This document shows positions 1-8,353 of a stretch of 64,000 nt of DNA, in pieces (position 1 is the stretch's first letter; every line of letters begins with the position of its first letter). This stretch comes from Cytophagales bacterium (GTDB lineage: Bacteria; Bacteroidota; Bacteroidia; Cytophagales; Thermoflexibacteraceae). The stretch lies in the NCBI GenBank assembly GCA_013299115.1, contig JAAFKA010000023.1:23431-87430 (forward strand). The letters run 5' to 3'. The notes under the pieces were generated by a model. It had not been told where the DNA came from, made no database searches, and saw only the letters and a list, made by a program, of their open reading frames with translations. Made by a program: the position numbers and the translations under genes.

Positions 1-313
1 TAAATTTTTGGAAATCTGCATAATCCCCTTCTTGACGTTTGTTAAAAAGTTCATTATAAGTTCTTCCGACACTAATCTCCACTCTATTTGTCTTTACAAG
101 TTGCTGATTGAACAGAGTTTTTACGCCTGCGTGTGTAGAAGGGTTCATGTTCTCATTGGCAAAAAAAGCCAAAATTGCATAATAACACGCATAATAAAGC
201 CTATTTGCAACAGTATTCCAATGCTTTGTTTGGGCTAATATTTTAGCCTCTTCCAAAGTTTCGTCTGCCCTCTCTAACCTGTATTTTATTAAGTCTGCCT
301 TTGAATAAGTCAT
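1..313 (-). CDS. HEPN-domain toxin, C-terminus beyond window edge
   Basis: The frame starts at the ATG at 313 and is open to the left edge (about 104 codons), so the C-terminus is not visible. The translation contains RLYYACYYAILAFF, the helical core typical of HEPN domains, and later RQEGDYADF, the R-x-E-G-D-Y form of the conserved motif seen in HEPN proteins paired with MNT nucleotidyltransferases. In characterised pairs the HEPN protein is an RNase toxin that the MNT partner inactivates by AMPylation. The ATG overlaps the stop of the MNT gene as ATGA, so the two are probably translationally coupled. It is the last gene of the restriction-modification operon. Identification as HEPN is good; toxicity is inferred. 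Confidence 0.8.
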   Translation of the reverse strand, partial: MTYSKADLIKYRLERADETLEEAKILAQTKHWNTVANRLYYACYYAILAFFANENMNPSTHAGVKTLFNQQLVKTNRVEISVGRTYNELFNKRQEGDYADFQKF

Positions 314-636
314 AAAATTATTCCTTCTTTTTCAATATTTTTGTACAAAGATGCTACTTTTATTTGTTCCCACTCTTGTTGTGAGTAAATTAAATTGCTA
401 ATAACCACCTCAAAATCAAGTTCAATTTCAAATAATTCATTGCGTAATTGTTGTTTTAAAGCAGTATGCAGTGTAGAGTTAGTTAAAATTAGAAAATCCC
501 AATCTGAATTTTCGTTTGCAGTTTTTCTTGCTTGCGAACCAAATAAATATATTTTGGCTTTGTTATCTGTTTTTAAAACAGTGTTTTTTATCTGTTCTAA
601 GAATTGATTGTCCTGAAAAGTAGGTTTGTTTTGCAT
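310..636 (-). CDS. MNT-type minimal nucleotidyltransferase (antitoxin), copy A
   Basis: A 108-residue protein with the nucleotidyltransferase signature G33-S34 followed eleven residues later by D45-x-D47 (GSQARKTANENSDWDFL). This places it in the MntA/MNT family, which adds AMP groups to a partner HEPN toxin. It lies 17 bp downstream of the methyltransferase and overlaps the HEPN start by 4 bp, so it looks like the antitoxin half of a toxin-antitoxin pair built into a restriction-modification operon. An identical protein is encoded at 3582-3908, showing that the duplication of this operon is recent. Function is from family knowledge. Confidence 0.85.
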   Translation of the reverse strand: MQNKPTFQDNQFLEQIKNTVLKTDNKAKIYLFGSQARKTANENSDWDFLILTNSTLHTALKQQLRNELFEIELDFEVVISNLIYSQQEWEQIKVASLYKNIEKEGIIL

Positions 637-653
637 AAAAGTATTTCATTTTT

Positions 654-1544
654 TTAAAACAGAGGATTTGAAATTAGATTTAGTCGTTTTTGTGCCAACT
701 TTATATAGTCCTCGCTAATTTCGTAACCTACGAAGTTGCGATTGTTTTTTAAAGCAGCCACTGCCGTCGTGCCACTGCCCATAAAAGGGTCAAGCACAAT
801 ATCAGTCGTAAACGAATAAAGTTGCAATAATCGCAAAGGCAATTCTTCGGGAAATGGTGCGGGGTGTCCTATTCTTTTGGCACTTTCTGCATTCATTGTC
901 CAAATAGATTTGGTGTATTCCATAAATTGGTCGCGGCTAATTGTATTCTCTTTTGTACCTTTTTCACGTTTATATTCTCCTTTTGAAAACACCAAAATAT
1001 ATTCGTGTATATCTCGCAAAGTCGGGTTGCTTGCACTCTGCCAACTTCCCCACGCAGTAGAAGGGCTGGCACTTGCTGCTTTGTTCCATATAATTTCGCC
1101 TCGCATATTAAAGCCAATTTCCATCATTATTTGCGAAATATAAGCTGACAAAGGAATGTAAGGTTTACGCCCTAAATTAGCAACATTGATACAAGCACGA
1201 CCTCCATTGACCAGCACCCGATAAGTTTCTGTCAATACATTTCTCAATAATTGCAAATACTCCTGCAAACCTAAATCTTGGTCATATTCTTTGGAAACAT
1301 TGTAAGGTGGCGAGGTAATCATTAAATGCACAGAGTTATTAGGTAACTCTTTCATATTTTCGGCACTTCCCAAAATAATTTGATTTAAAAATTCTGTAGG
1401 CAATAAAGTTTCTGCAATGTCTGCTAACTTATCTTTTTTAAGTTCATCATACATTTTTGAATTATAAAACTTATCGGCATTGTGGTTTATCCTGCCTTTT
1501 GTGCCAAAAGCACTTGTTTCTGTTCCGCTACGGTCGAATTTCAT
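654..1544 (-). CDS. Beta-class DNA methyltransferase of a type II R-M system (m4C or m6A)
   Basis: 296 residues. Motif IV TSPPYN (77-82) precedes motif [10 protein letters not shown] (252-260), the order of beta-class amino-methyltransferases that use S-adenosylmethionine. The TSPPY form is most common in N4-cytosine enzymes but also occurs in N6-adenine enzymes, so the base is uncertain. The ATG at 1544 overlaps the TGA of the upstream gene as ATGA, arguing for translational coupling with the presumed cognate endonuclease. It should protect host DNA from that enzyme. A deleted, frameshifted copy lies at 3926-4146. Confidence 0.9.
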   Translation of the reverse strand: MKFDRSGTETSAFGTKGRINHNADKFYNSKMYDELKKDKLADIAETLLPTEFLNQIILGSAENMKELPNNSVHLMITSPPYNVSKEYDQDLGLQEYLQLLRNVLTETYRVLVNGGRACINVANLGRKPYIPLSAYISQIMMEIGFNMRGEIIWNKAASASPSTAWGSWQSASNPTLRDIHEYILVFSKGEYKREKGTKENTISRDQFMEYTKSIWTMNAESAKRIGHPAPFPEELPLRLLQLYSFTTDIVLDPFMGSGTTAVAALKNNRNFVGYEISEDYIKLAQKRLNLISNPLF

Positions 1545-2404
1545 TGATTGATTAGGCTTAGAAATTTATCTGCTCTTAAAATATCTGTTTTTTCTTGTGC
1601 TGCAAGATACACGAGTTCTCCTAATTTTTGTTTAGAAATCATAGAAGAAAAGAAGTTTAAATCATTGTTTGTAGCTTCTGAAATAATATTTTGTAAATCT
1701 GTAATACTTTCAATGGTTTGAAAACCTAATTTTGATGTTTTCTTGACAAACTCCCCCTCTGTTGGTTTGGGATTTAACGAAATAAATCCTTGTATTACGC
1801 CTGATGTTTTCAAAAAATCTACCTTATTTTGATAACTTTCTGTAATTGGCGTATTTCCCAAAACAAAAATAGGAATTTTGGTAGAGGCAATACCTGAAAC
1901 TCTGATATTGATAGACTTTCCAATAGCTTTTAACATACTATCTGACCTCATTATGGAGGGTTGTCCTTTATGAGATTTGTAATCCCCTATGTATTCTATT
2001 TTTTGGGTGGCTGGTAAGTATTGATAATTGGCTGTTACAGACATTTTTACCTCAAATAGAGCTTTTATATTTTCTGCTTTTTGCTGCACCTCATTTGTTA
2101 TGCAAAAAGCTACGTCTGCACTTGTCATTTTAGACAAACCCAATTCCTCGCAAACCATACCATTAACAGCGAATAAGCCCAAGTTTTTGGCGATGGGTTC
2201 AAGTAAATTTCTGCACCATTTTTCTGTAAATTGTCCTATCAAAGAATTGCGACTCTGTAAAGTTTGACTTTCAGAAGCCATTTTATTAGGTATATAGGCA
2301 AAATAGCCTGCTGCAAGTTTATAAAATAATTGTTCAGGTGTTGCAAAACTTTGCAAGGCATGTTCAAAAAATTCTATTTCTGTGTTTTTATTCCAAAGTT
2401 CCAT
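1541..2404 (-). CDS. Probable type II restriction endonuclease
   Basis: 287 residues with no family I can name with certainty. The position, overlapping the methyltransferase start by 4 bp, is what is expected for a cognate restriction enzyme. A plausible PD-(D/E)XK nuclease core is visible: D97 in SADVAF, then E118-V-K120 in LFEVKMS, a spacing used by many restriction enzymes. The start at 2404 is supported by the decayed copy, where homology also begins there. The gene lies 27 bp downstream of an ATPase gene, suggesting one transcript. Alternative: a DNA-binding accessory protein without nuclease activity. Confidence 0.65.
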   Translation of the reverse strand: MELWNKNTEIEFFEHALQSFATPEQLFYKLAAGYFAYIPNKMASESQTLQSRNSLIGQFTEKWCRNLLEPIAKNLGLFAVNGMVCEELGLSKMTSADVAFCITNEVQQKAENIKALFEVKMSVTANYQYLPATQKIEYIGDYKSHKGQPSIMRSDSMLKAIGKSINIRVSGIASTKIPIFVLGNTPITESYQNKVDFLKTSGVIQGFISLNPKPTEGEFVKKTSKLGFQTIESITDLQNIISEATNNDLNFFSSMISKQKLGELVYLAAQEKTDILRADKFLSLINQ

Positions 2405-2431
2405 AACTTATTTTGTGTGTACTGTTTTTTA

Positions 2432-3367
2432 TTATTTTGTAGCCTGTTCATAATTTTTTGCTTCTGAAAGTTCTACGGTTAAATTCCAATGATGTGCAAT
2501 AAGGTTGGGAGAATGTGTAGCTACTAAGCTATTAATTCCAATAAAAGATGAAACTTCTAACAGGTCATCAATAAAATGATTTTGCCAACTGATGTGGAGT
2601 GAAGTTTCTGGCTCGTCAAGTAGCACAAAAGTATTTTGCTTCGTTCTAAATAATAAAGAATAAAATAAAACAAATATATGTTGCTCTCCTGACGAAAGAG
2701 CCATAATAGGAATAATTTGTTTGGTAATTGTAGAGCAAATTTCTAAACTATCATTTACCAAAGTTATGTATTTATTGAGTAAATAGGTTTCGAGAAGTTT
2801 GATAAGAAGTTTGGATTTGTCGTTTTGATAGGGCTTTTTCTTAAACTCATTCCAATAAATCAAAGGTCTATACATATCAAGCCTTTTTGTGCCAATCAAC
2901 AAAGTTGTGTTCAAACTCCCTAAATCAAACTGACTTTTTAAATCTTTAATTACTCTCTTGTTATAAGTAGAGATATATTTTTGAGAGTTTGGGATTTTAT
3001 TAGTGAGAATTAAATCATACAAAGATACTTTGGGGTTAATTTCTATATCTGCATAAGTATTTTTGATAGTAGTTAAAATTTCTTTCTCAAAATCTTGCCC
3101 ATCAATAATTTTATGACCATTCAAAAAGATGTTATTATCTTTTTTTTCCACTGTAATTGTTTGATTATCAAATACTAACTGAAATTTTGTGAAAATAATA
3201 CTATGAAAATATACATAATTCCAGTCTGCCACAGCACGCAACATATTAAGCAATGTTGTTTTGCCATAGCCATTTTCACCAATCATTATCGTCAGTTTTT
3301 CATTCAGACGAATATGGTGGTCAAAAGCACTAAATAAATTTTCTACAATAATTTCTTTTAGTTGCAT
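2432..3367 (-). CDS. AAA/ABC-type ATPase, first gene of the R-M operon
   Basis: 311 residues of the AAA_21-like family. Walker A GENGYGKTT is at 30-38, an ABC-like signature ALSSGEQ near 223, Walker B with LLDEPETSLH near 249-258, and a THSPN switch motif near 284. No TOPRIM or other nuclease domain is present, so it is not a full OLD or GajA protein. As the first gene of an operon with a restriction enzyme, methyltransferase and MNT/HEPN pair it may be a defence ATPase that works with the endonuclease or HEPN protein; this is inference. The decayed second copy has lost exactly this gene. Confidence 0.8.
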   Translation of the reverse strand: MQLKEIIVENLFSAFDHHIRLNEKLTIMIGENGYGKTTLLNMLRAVADWNYVYFHSIIFTKFQLVFDNQTITVEKKDNNIFLNGHKIIDGQDFEKEILTTIKNTYADIEINPKVSLYDLILTNKIPNSQKYISTYNKRVIKDLKSQFDLGSLNTTLLIGTKRLDMYRPLIYWNEFKKKPYQNDKSKLLIKLLETYLLNKYITLVNDSLEICSTITKQIIPIMALSSGEQHIFVLFYSLLFRTKQNTFVLLDEPETSLHISWQNHFIDDLLEVSSFIGINSLVATHSPNLIAHHWNLTVELSEAKNYEQATK

Positions 3368-3387
3368 GATTTTATCATTTTCGGCTG

Positions 3388-3418
3388 CAAAGCTACCAAA
3401 AAAATCTAAACTTTACAA
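3388..3418 (-). promoter_or_regulatory. Candidate promoter of the ATPase/R-M/MNT-HEPN operon
   Basis: On the minus strand TAGCTTTG (3388-3395) fits the Bacteroidota -7 element TAnnTTTG and a TTG (3416-3418) lies 20 bp upstream. It is about 20 bp from the ATPase ATG. The same sequence is retained in the decayed copy at 4615-4622, now directly upstream of the truncated restriction gene. Confidence 0.5.
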
Positions 3419-3474
3419 GTTTTGGGTGGCAAAGTCCGTTGGAGTGGTAGTGCTTATGGTGTTTTCACAAGGCA

Positions 3475-3585
3475 TTAAATGATAAGCCTCTTTTGCTTTG
3501 TTTGGGCTAATATTTTAGCCTCTTCCAAAGTTTTGTCTGCCCTCTCTAACCTGTATTTTATTAAGTCTGCCTTTGAATAAGTCAT
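3475..3585 (-). pseudogene. Truncated HEPN toxin, copy B
   Basis: The first 30 codons match the intact HEPN start at 313 almost exactly (one visible change, E to K at codon 18), then the sequence diverges and a TAA follows after 36 codons. The toxin copy is therefore destroyed, while the antitoxin next to it is intact. Confidence 0.75.
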
Positions 3586-3908
3586 AAAATTATTCCTTCT
3601 TTTTCAATATTTTTGTACAAAGATGCTACTTTTATTTGTTCCCACTCTTGTTGTGAGTAAATTAAATTGCTAATAACCACCTCAAAATCAAGTTCAATTT
3701 CAAATAATTCATTGCGTAATTGTTGTTTTAAAGCAGTATGCAGTGTAGAGTTAGTTAAAATTAGAAAATCCCAATCTGAATTTTCGTTTGCAGTTTTTCT
3801 TGCTTGCGAACCAAATAAATATATTTTGGCTTTGTTATCTGTTTTTAAAACAGTGTTTTTTATCTGTTCTAAGAATTGATTGTCCTGAAAAGTAGGTTTG
3901 TTTTGCAT
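3582..3908 (-). CDS. MNT-type nucleotidyltransferase (antitoxin), copy B
   Basis: The 108-residue translation is identical to that at 310-636, including the GS...D-x-D signature. It is the only gene left whole in the decayed operon copy. Its own HEPN partner (3475-3585) is truncated, so it may act as a second dose of antitoxin for the HEPN protein at the left edge. Transcription could come from the promoter preserved at 4615-4622, through the restriction and methyltransferase remnants. Confidence 0.85.
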   Translation of the reverse strand: MQNKPTFQDNQFLEQIKNTVLKTDNKAKIYLFGSQARKTANENSDWDFLILTNSTLHTALKQQLRNELFEIELDFEVVISNLIYSQQEWEQIKVASLYKNIEKEGIIL

Positions 3909-3925
3909 AAAAGTATTTCATTTTT

Positions 3926-4146
3926 TTAAAACAGAGGATTTGAAATTAGGTTTAGTCGTTTTTGTGCCAACTTTATATAGTCCTCGCTAATTTCGTAACC
4001 TACAAAGTTGCGATTATTTTTCAAAGCAGCTACCGCCGTCGTGCCACTGCCCATAAAAGGGTCAAGCACAATATCAGTCGTAAACGAATAAAGTTGCCTT
4101 TTGTGCCAAAAGCACTTGTTTCTGTTCCACTACGGTCGAATTTCAT
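3926..4146 (-). pseudogene. Deleted DNA methyltransferase, copy B
   Basis: Start (ATG at 4146) and 3' end match the methyltransferase at 654-1544, but 670 bp covering motif IV and most of the protein are gone and the remaining 3' part, which includes the motif I region, is out of frame after the junction at 4097/4098. No functional enzyme can be made. Confidence 0.88.
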
Positions 4147-4594
4147 TGATTGATTAGGCTTAGAAATTTATCTGCTCTTAAAATATCTGTTTTTTCTTGT
4201 GCTGCAAGATACACGAGTTCTCCTAATTTTTGTTTAGAAATCATAGAAGAAAAGAAGTTTAAATCATTGTTTGCTGCACCTCATTTGTTGTGCAAAAGGC
4301 TACATCAGCACTTGTCATTTTAGACAAACCTAATTCCTCGCAAACCATACCATTAACAGCAAATAAGCCCAAGTTTTTGGCGATAGGTTCAAGTAAATTT
4401 CTGCACCATTTTTCTGTAAATTGTCCTATCAAAGAATTGCGACTCTGTAAAGTTTGACTTTCAGAAGCCATTTTATTAGGTATATAGGCAAAATAGCCTG
4501 CTGCAAATTTATAAAATAATTGTTCAGGTGTTGCAAAACTTTGCAAGGCTTGTTCAAAAAATTCTATTTCTGTGTTTTTATTCCAAAGTTCCAT
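4143..4594 (-). pseudogene. Deleted restriction endonuclease, copy B
   Basis: Homologous to 1541-2404 but lacks 412 bp including the E-V-K part of the putative nuclease core. After the junction at 4273/4274 the frame shifts and stops at once, leaving a 111-113 residue N-terminal fragment that could start at 4594 or at an extra ATG at 4600. Confidence 0.88.
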
Positions 4595-4824
4595 CGTCAT
4601 ATCATTTTCGGCTGCAAAGCTACCAAAAAACTTATTCTTTTACTAAAATCTCATTAATTTACTTTATTACTTCTATAGTTTTAGTCGCAAAATTAGTAAT
4701 TTGGTAGATTTCGTAAAACTTCCATTCTTTTTTGAATGGGAAACAAAGAATTAAAATATCTTTTATAACTTGCCAATGCAATATCACTTGCTGTGAGCTG
4801 TAAGGTAAAATATACATACCAACA

Positions 4825-6144
4825 ATGTTTATGCAAAAAATTTGGTTAATTATCCAAAGAGAATACTGGACAAGAGTCCGCAAACCTTCTTTTATTATCA
4901 TGTCCATTTTGGGTCCTGTGCTGTTGGCTCTGCTGATGGTAGTTCCTATTTGGCTGGCTTCCCGCAGTGGCGATGAAAAAGTAATTCAGGTGATAGACGA
5001 GTCGGGTTATTTTGCCTACAAACTACCCACCTTAGAAAAATTGCGGTTTATCTATGTTCAGATGCCCCTTGCCCAAGCTAAAAATGAACTTAAAAAAAGT
5101 GGTTACGATGGCGTACTGCACATACCTGCCCTCGACCTCAAACAAGCAGAGGCTACGAACAAAAGTATAGAATTGTACGCAGAAAAAAACTTGTCTGTTT
5201 TTACCAAAAAAGTGATAGAAAAGGCAATGGAAAAGGAAATAGAGGGCATGAAACTCCAACAAATTGGGGTGAGTGAACAAACCTTAGCTGCCATACGTAC
5301 CAAAGTTTCTATTCAAACCATTAATCTTAGCGAGGAAGGTGAAAAAGCAAGTAGTTCGGAGGCTTTTACAGCCATTGGTTATTTTAGTGGCATTTTGATT
5401 TATATATTCATCTTTTTGTATGGTGTGCAAGTGATGCGAGGGGTATTGGAGGAGAAAACCAACCGTATTATAGAAGTTTTGATTTCTTCGGTCAAACCTT
5501 TTGAACTCATGATGGGCAAAATTTTGGGCATTGCTGCCGTTGCCCTCACGCAATTTGTTATATGGACAACCTTTTCTTTGGGAGCCTCGACCTTAGTTTC
5601 TGCTATTTACAAATTAGATAGATTTTCAGATACCAAAATCACCGATACTTTGTCCACAATGAAAGATGCAGGGCAAATTCAGCAAAGTTTGGAGCTTTTT
5701 CAAATTATGCAACAACTCAATGCCATAAACATTCCGTTGATATTGGTCTGCTTTGTTTTCTATTTTTTGATGGGCTACTTGTTGTATGCAGCTCTGTATG
5801 CAGCCGTAGGTGCAGCGTCTGATAGTGAAACCGACTCACAACAGTTTATGTTGCCTATTTCTATTCCCTTGGTAGGCTCTATTGTGATGCTTTCTGCCGT
5901 TATTACCGACCCCAACAGCCAATTAGCATTTTGGGCATCTATTTTTCCTTTGACTTCGCCTGTTATTATGATGGTGCGTGTGCCTTTTATTGGTTTTTCT
6001 TGGGAAATTTTACTCTCTATGGCATTGCTCATAGGCTCTTTTGTTGGTGCTGTCTGGGTAGCAGCCCGCATTTACAGAGTGGGAATTTTGATGTACGGCA
6101 AAAAAGTAACCTACAAAGAGTTGAGAAAATGGTTATTTTATTAG
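4825..6144 (+). CDS. ABC-2 type transporter permease (NatB-like)
   Basis: 439 residues. The N-terminus QKIWLIIQREYWTRVRKPSF followed by a membrane segment is typical of NatB/YhaP-like ABC-2 permeases. A large extracytoplasmic domain (about 55-180) is followed by five or six hydrophobic segments, including EEKTNRIIEVLISS (about 210-225), a hallmark of this family. It should export a substrate with an ATP-binding partner. That partner is normally encoded just upstream, but upstream here is the end of the duplicated restriction block, and no partner is in the window. A start two codons later (second Met) is equally possible. Confidence 0.85.
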   Translation: MFMQKIWLIIQREYWTRVRKPSFIIMSILGPVLLALLMVVPIWLASRSGDEKVIQVIDESGYFAYKLPTLEKLRFIYVQMPLAQAKNELKKSGYDGVLHIPALDLKQAEATNKSIELYAEKNLSVFTKKVIEKAMEKEIEGMKLQQIGVSEQTLAAIRTKVSIQTINLSEEGEKASSSEAFTAIGYFSGILIYIFIFLYGVQVMRGVLEEKTNRIIEVLISSVKPFELMMGKILGIAAVALTQFVIWTTFSLGASTLVSAIYKLDRFSDTKITDTLSTMKDAGQIQQSLELFQIMQQLNAINIPLILVCFVFYFLMGYLLYAALYAAVGAASDSETDSQQFMLPISIPLVGSIVMLSAVITDPNSQLAFWASIFPLTSPVIMMVRVPFIGFSWEILLSMALLIGSFVGAVWVAARIYRVGILMYGKKVTYKELRKWLFY

Positions 6145-6242
6145 ATAAGACAGCTATTTGCGAAACATTTTTTGCCACAATCCGTTGTAAGCCTAAGTAT
6201 TAAAACAATATTAGAAAAGTATTAAAATTAACTTAGAAAACA

Positions 6243-6989
6243 ATGGACAATTTTTATAAAAAGTTTTGCTTTTTCTTAGCAATCTTTTTAAGCTGGGGAA
6301 CTTATCAGGTATATGCACAACAGAACTTGTTTAACATTCCTTCGGCAACCATTACGCCTAAAAAGGGCTTTTTTTATCAGCACCAACTCAATATCTATGA
6401 AGCAAGTAATTTTGCTTCTAAGCACCACTTAGTTTATGGCTTAGGGCGAAACTGGGAAGTAGGTTTAAATATTGTCAATATTGGCATTACGCCGCGCAGA
6501 CAAGGCACATGGTTTCCTACCAATACAACCAATAATGCAGAACCTATGGGACCTATGGCTATGCTTACAGCCCAAAAACAATTTGATTTTGGTCATCATT
6601 GGCAACTCAATATAGGTACACAAATAGGGTCTAATATTTTTACAGGAGATTTAGGCAGTCGTCATATTGGCTCTTTCAGTTATGCAATGGCATCTTATAA
6701 AACCAACAAACATTGGCATTTTATGGCAGGACCTTATGTGAGTGACGAAACTTTTATGGGCAAAGGCAGCAATGTAGGTATGGTGGCAGGCGTAGAAATT
6801 CCATTGAACGAAAAATGGATATTTATGGGAGATTTTGTTTCGGGCAACACCAAAAACTCGGTAAGTGTCATTGGTTTTACTTATAATGTTACCAAAAAAT
6901 TCCAAATTTGCTTGGGTGGTTTAGTACCCAATCCAAACAGCAAAGAAAAGTATGGTGTAGTGGCTGAAATCAACTTATTTAATTTCTAA
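6243..6989 (+). CDS. Secreted or outer-membrane beta-barrel protein of unknown function
   Basis: 248 residues. An N-terminal signal peptide (about 1-25, cut after VYAQ) is followed by regularly alternating, aromatic-rich strands ending in NLFNF, with a C-terminal Phe, as in small outer-membrane beta-barrels. Glycine and asparagine turns recur between strands. No catalytic motif is seen. It stands alone between the permease and tRNA-Gln. A transporter-like barrel is likely; substrate unknown. Confidence 0.65.
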   Translation: MDNFYKKFCFFLAIFLSWGTYQVYAQQNLFNIPSATITPKKGFFYQHQLNIYEASNFASKHHLVYGLGRNWEVGLNIVNIGITPRRQGTWFPTNTTNNAEPMGPMAMLTAQKQFDFGHHWQLNIGTQIGSNIFTGDLGSRHIGSFSYAMASYKTNKHWHFMAGPYVSDETFMGKGSNVGMVAGVEIPLNEKWIFMGDFVSGNTKNSVSVIGFTYNVTKKFQICLGGLVPNPNSKEKYGVVAEINLFNF

Positions 6990-7031
6990 GTTTTTTGGTA
7001 GGCAAAAAAATGAAAAAAAATTAAAAAGAAA

Positions 7032-7063
7032 TTTGGAAAATAAAAAAAACACCTCTACCTTTG
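7032..7063 (+). promoter_or_regulatory. Candidate promoter of tRNA-Gln
   Basis: TTTG (7032-7035), a 20-bp spacer and TACCTTTG (7056-7063) fit the Bacteroidota promoter TTTG-N19/20-TAnnTTTG. It lies about 70 bp upstream of the tRNA. Confidence 0.65.
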
Positions 7064-7132
7064 TAACGCAATTCAGAAAAAACGAAAAAACAACAAAAGT
7101 TGTTTAGAATTGACACTGAAAAGTAAGTTTAT

Positions 7133-7205
7133 TGTCTGATGGTGTAATTGGCAACACGTCTGATTTTGGTTCAGAAGAGTCCTGGTTCGACCCCAGGTCG
7201 GACAA
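7133..7205 (+). tRNA. tRNA-Gln (anticodon TTG)
   Basis: A full cloverleaf can be folded by eye. The acceptor stem TGTCTGA pairs with TCGGACA (7198-7204) with one T-G wobble. The anticodon stem TCTGA/TCAGA encloses loop TTTTGGT, giving anticodon TTG for glutamine codon CAA. The T-arm reads CCTGG-TTCGACC-CCAGG. The discriminator is A7205, and CCA is not encoded. No copy of the tRNA 3' end was found at the right end of the adjacent island. Confidence 0.95.
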
Positions 7206-7228
7206 CGAAGTTTAAATTTTTAAAACAC

Positions 7229-7266
7229 AAAGAGTGCCTTTAAACTACTTTAAAGGCACTCTTTTT
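7229..7266 (+). terminator. Rho-independent terminator after tRNA-Gln
   Basis: A perfect 16-bp stem (AAAGAGTGCCTTTAAA, 7229-7244, and its complement, 7249-7264) with loop CTAC, followed by T residues. It ends the tRNA transcript about 20 bp before the methyltransferase start. Confidence 0.9.
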
Positions 7267-7285
7267 ATATAAGTGTAATAAGCAA

Positions 7286-8350
7286 ATGAAAAACTGTTAT
7301 TTAGGCGTAGATATTTTTTCAGGTGCTGGAGGCATGAGTGTCGGGGCTTTACAGGCAGGCATAACTATCGAATTAGCTGTTGATAATGATTTAGATGCTG
7401 GCAAAACTTATAAGAGAAATCACACCCAAACAGATTTTGTACTTGATGATATAAAAAACATTAATCCTTTAAGTTATACAAACATTAATCCTTTTATATT
7501 GTTTGGGGGTCCACCTTGTCAAGGTTTTTCACTATCAAATACTCGTACAAGAAATGATAGTAATGCTAAAAATCAACTTTTTAAAGAGTTTCTACGGTTT
7601 TTAGATATGTTAAAACCTACTTGGTTTGTTTTTGAAAATGTGGAAGGTTTTGAACTATTTAATAAAGGTCAAACTGTTAAGTTCATAGCAAATGAATTTA
7701 GTAACTTAGGTTATAAAGTTTCATTCCGTACTTTGTCTGCCTCTGACTTCGGTGTTCCACAAACAAGAAAAAGATTTTTTATGGTAGGAAATATACAAAA
7801 CATAGATTTTAAATTTCCGTTACCTACGCACATAGAAAAAAAGGTAACAGTATGGGAAGCTATTTGTGATTTGCCCATTTTAGAAAATGGTAGTAAAATA
7901 CTTATTGGTGATTATCAAGATGTTGAACTAAACAAATATTTATCATATATTCGTCATAACTCTAAAAACCCAACTCAAAATATTGTTTCTCGCAATGAAG
8001 ATTATGTTCTTGAAAGATATAAATACATAAAACAAGGGCAAAATTGGAGGGCAATACCTGATGAACTTATGCAAAATTACAAGAATAAAGAAAATTGTCA
8101 TAGTGGAATTTACAAACGTCTCGAAGCTAATAAACCTTCGGTAGTTATTGCTAATTACAGAAAAAATATGCTTATTCACCCTTTTCAAGATAGAGGTTTA
8201 TCTGTTAGAGAAGCTGCAAGGTTACAGAGTTTTCCTGATACTTTCTATTTTGAAGGTTCTATTATGCACGTACAGCAACAAATAGGGAATGCAGTACCTC
8301 CATTATTAGCAAAAGCTATTTTTGAAAGTATTATTCAACAGTCTAAATGA
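7286..8350 (+). CDS. DNA (cytosine-5-)methyltransferase
   Basis: 354 residues with all main C5-methyltransferase motifs: motif I FSGAGGMS (11-18), motif IV GGPPCQGFS with catalytic Cys78, motif VI ENV (117-119), RKRFFMVG (motif VIII region) and motif X QIGNAVPP near 333-340. The target-recognition region (about 190-290) is short. It methylates cytosine in an unknown site. No nuclease partner is visible. It is followed after 3 bp by the GHKL protein, so it is the first gene of a tight operon next to tRNA-Gln. The ATG at 7286 directly precedes motif I. Confidence 0.95.
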   Translation: MKNCYLGVDIFSGAGGMSVGALQAGITIELAVDNDLDAGKTYKRNHTQTDFVLDDIKNINPLSYTNINPFILFGGPPCQGFSLSNTRTRNDSNAKNQLFKEFLRFLDMLKPTWFVFENVEGFELFNKGQTVKFIANEFSNLGYKVSFRTLSASDFGVPQTRKRFFMVGNIQNIDFKFPLPTHIEKKVTVWEAICDLPILENGSKILIGDYQDVELNKYLSYIRHNSKNPTQNIVSRNEDYVLERYKYIKQGQNWRAIPDELMQNYKNKENCHSGIYKRLEANKPSVVIANYRKNMLIHPFQDRGLSVREAARLQSFPDTFYFEGSIMHVQQQIGNAVPPLLAKAIFESIIQQSK

Positions 8351-8353
8351 GTT

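Larger units (their letters stand above)
3494..4630 (-). repeat. Decayed direct duplicate of the R-M operon (copy B of 222-3403)
   Basis: This 1137-bp block is a direct repeat of 222-3403 (3182 bp) with three internal deletions. Matching blocks are 222-825 to 3494-4097, 1496-1671 to 4098-4273, 2084-2404 to 4274-4594, and 3374-3403 to 4601-4630. Missing from copy B are 826-1495 (670 bp), 1672-2083 (412 bp) and 2405-3373 (969 bp), and 6 extra bases are present at the last junction; 3182 - 2051 + 6 gives 1137. The first two junctions sit at short matches (TGC and TTTG). Copies are separated by about 90 bp. Confidence 0.92.

Noticed and set aside
7133..7205. attL/attR direct repeat of the tRNA-Gln end at the far side of the island
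   Set aside because: I looked for the tRNA 3' sequence around 11550-12600 and found no copy, so the island borders remain undefined.
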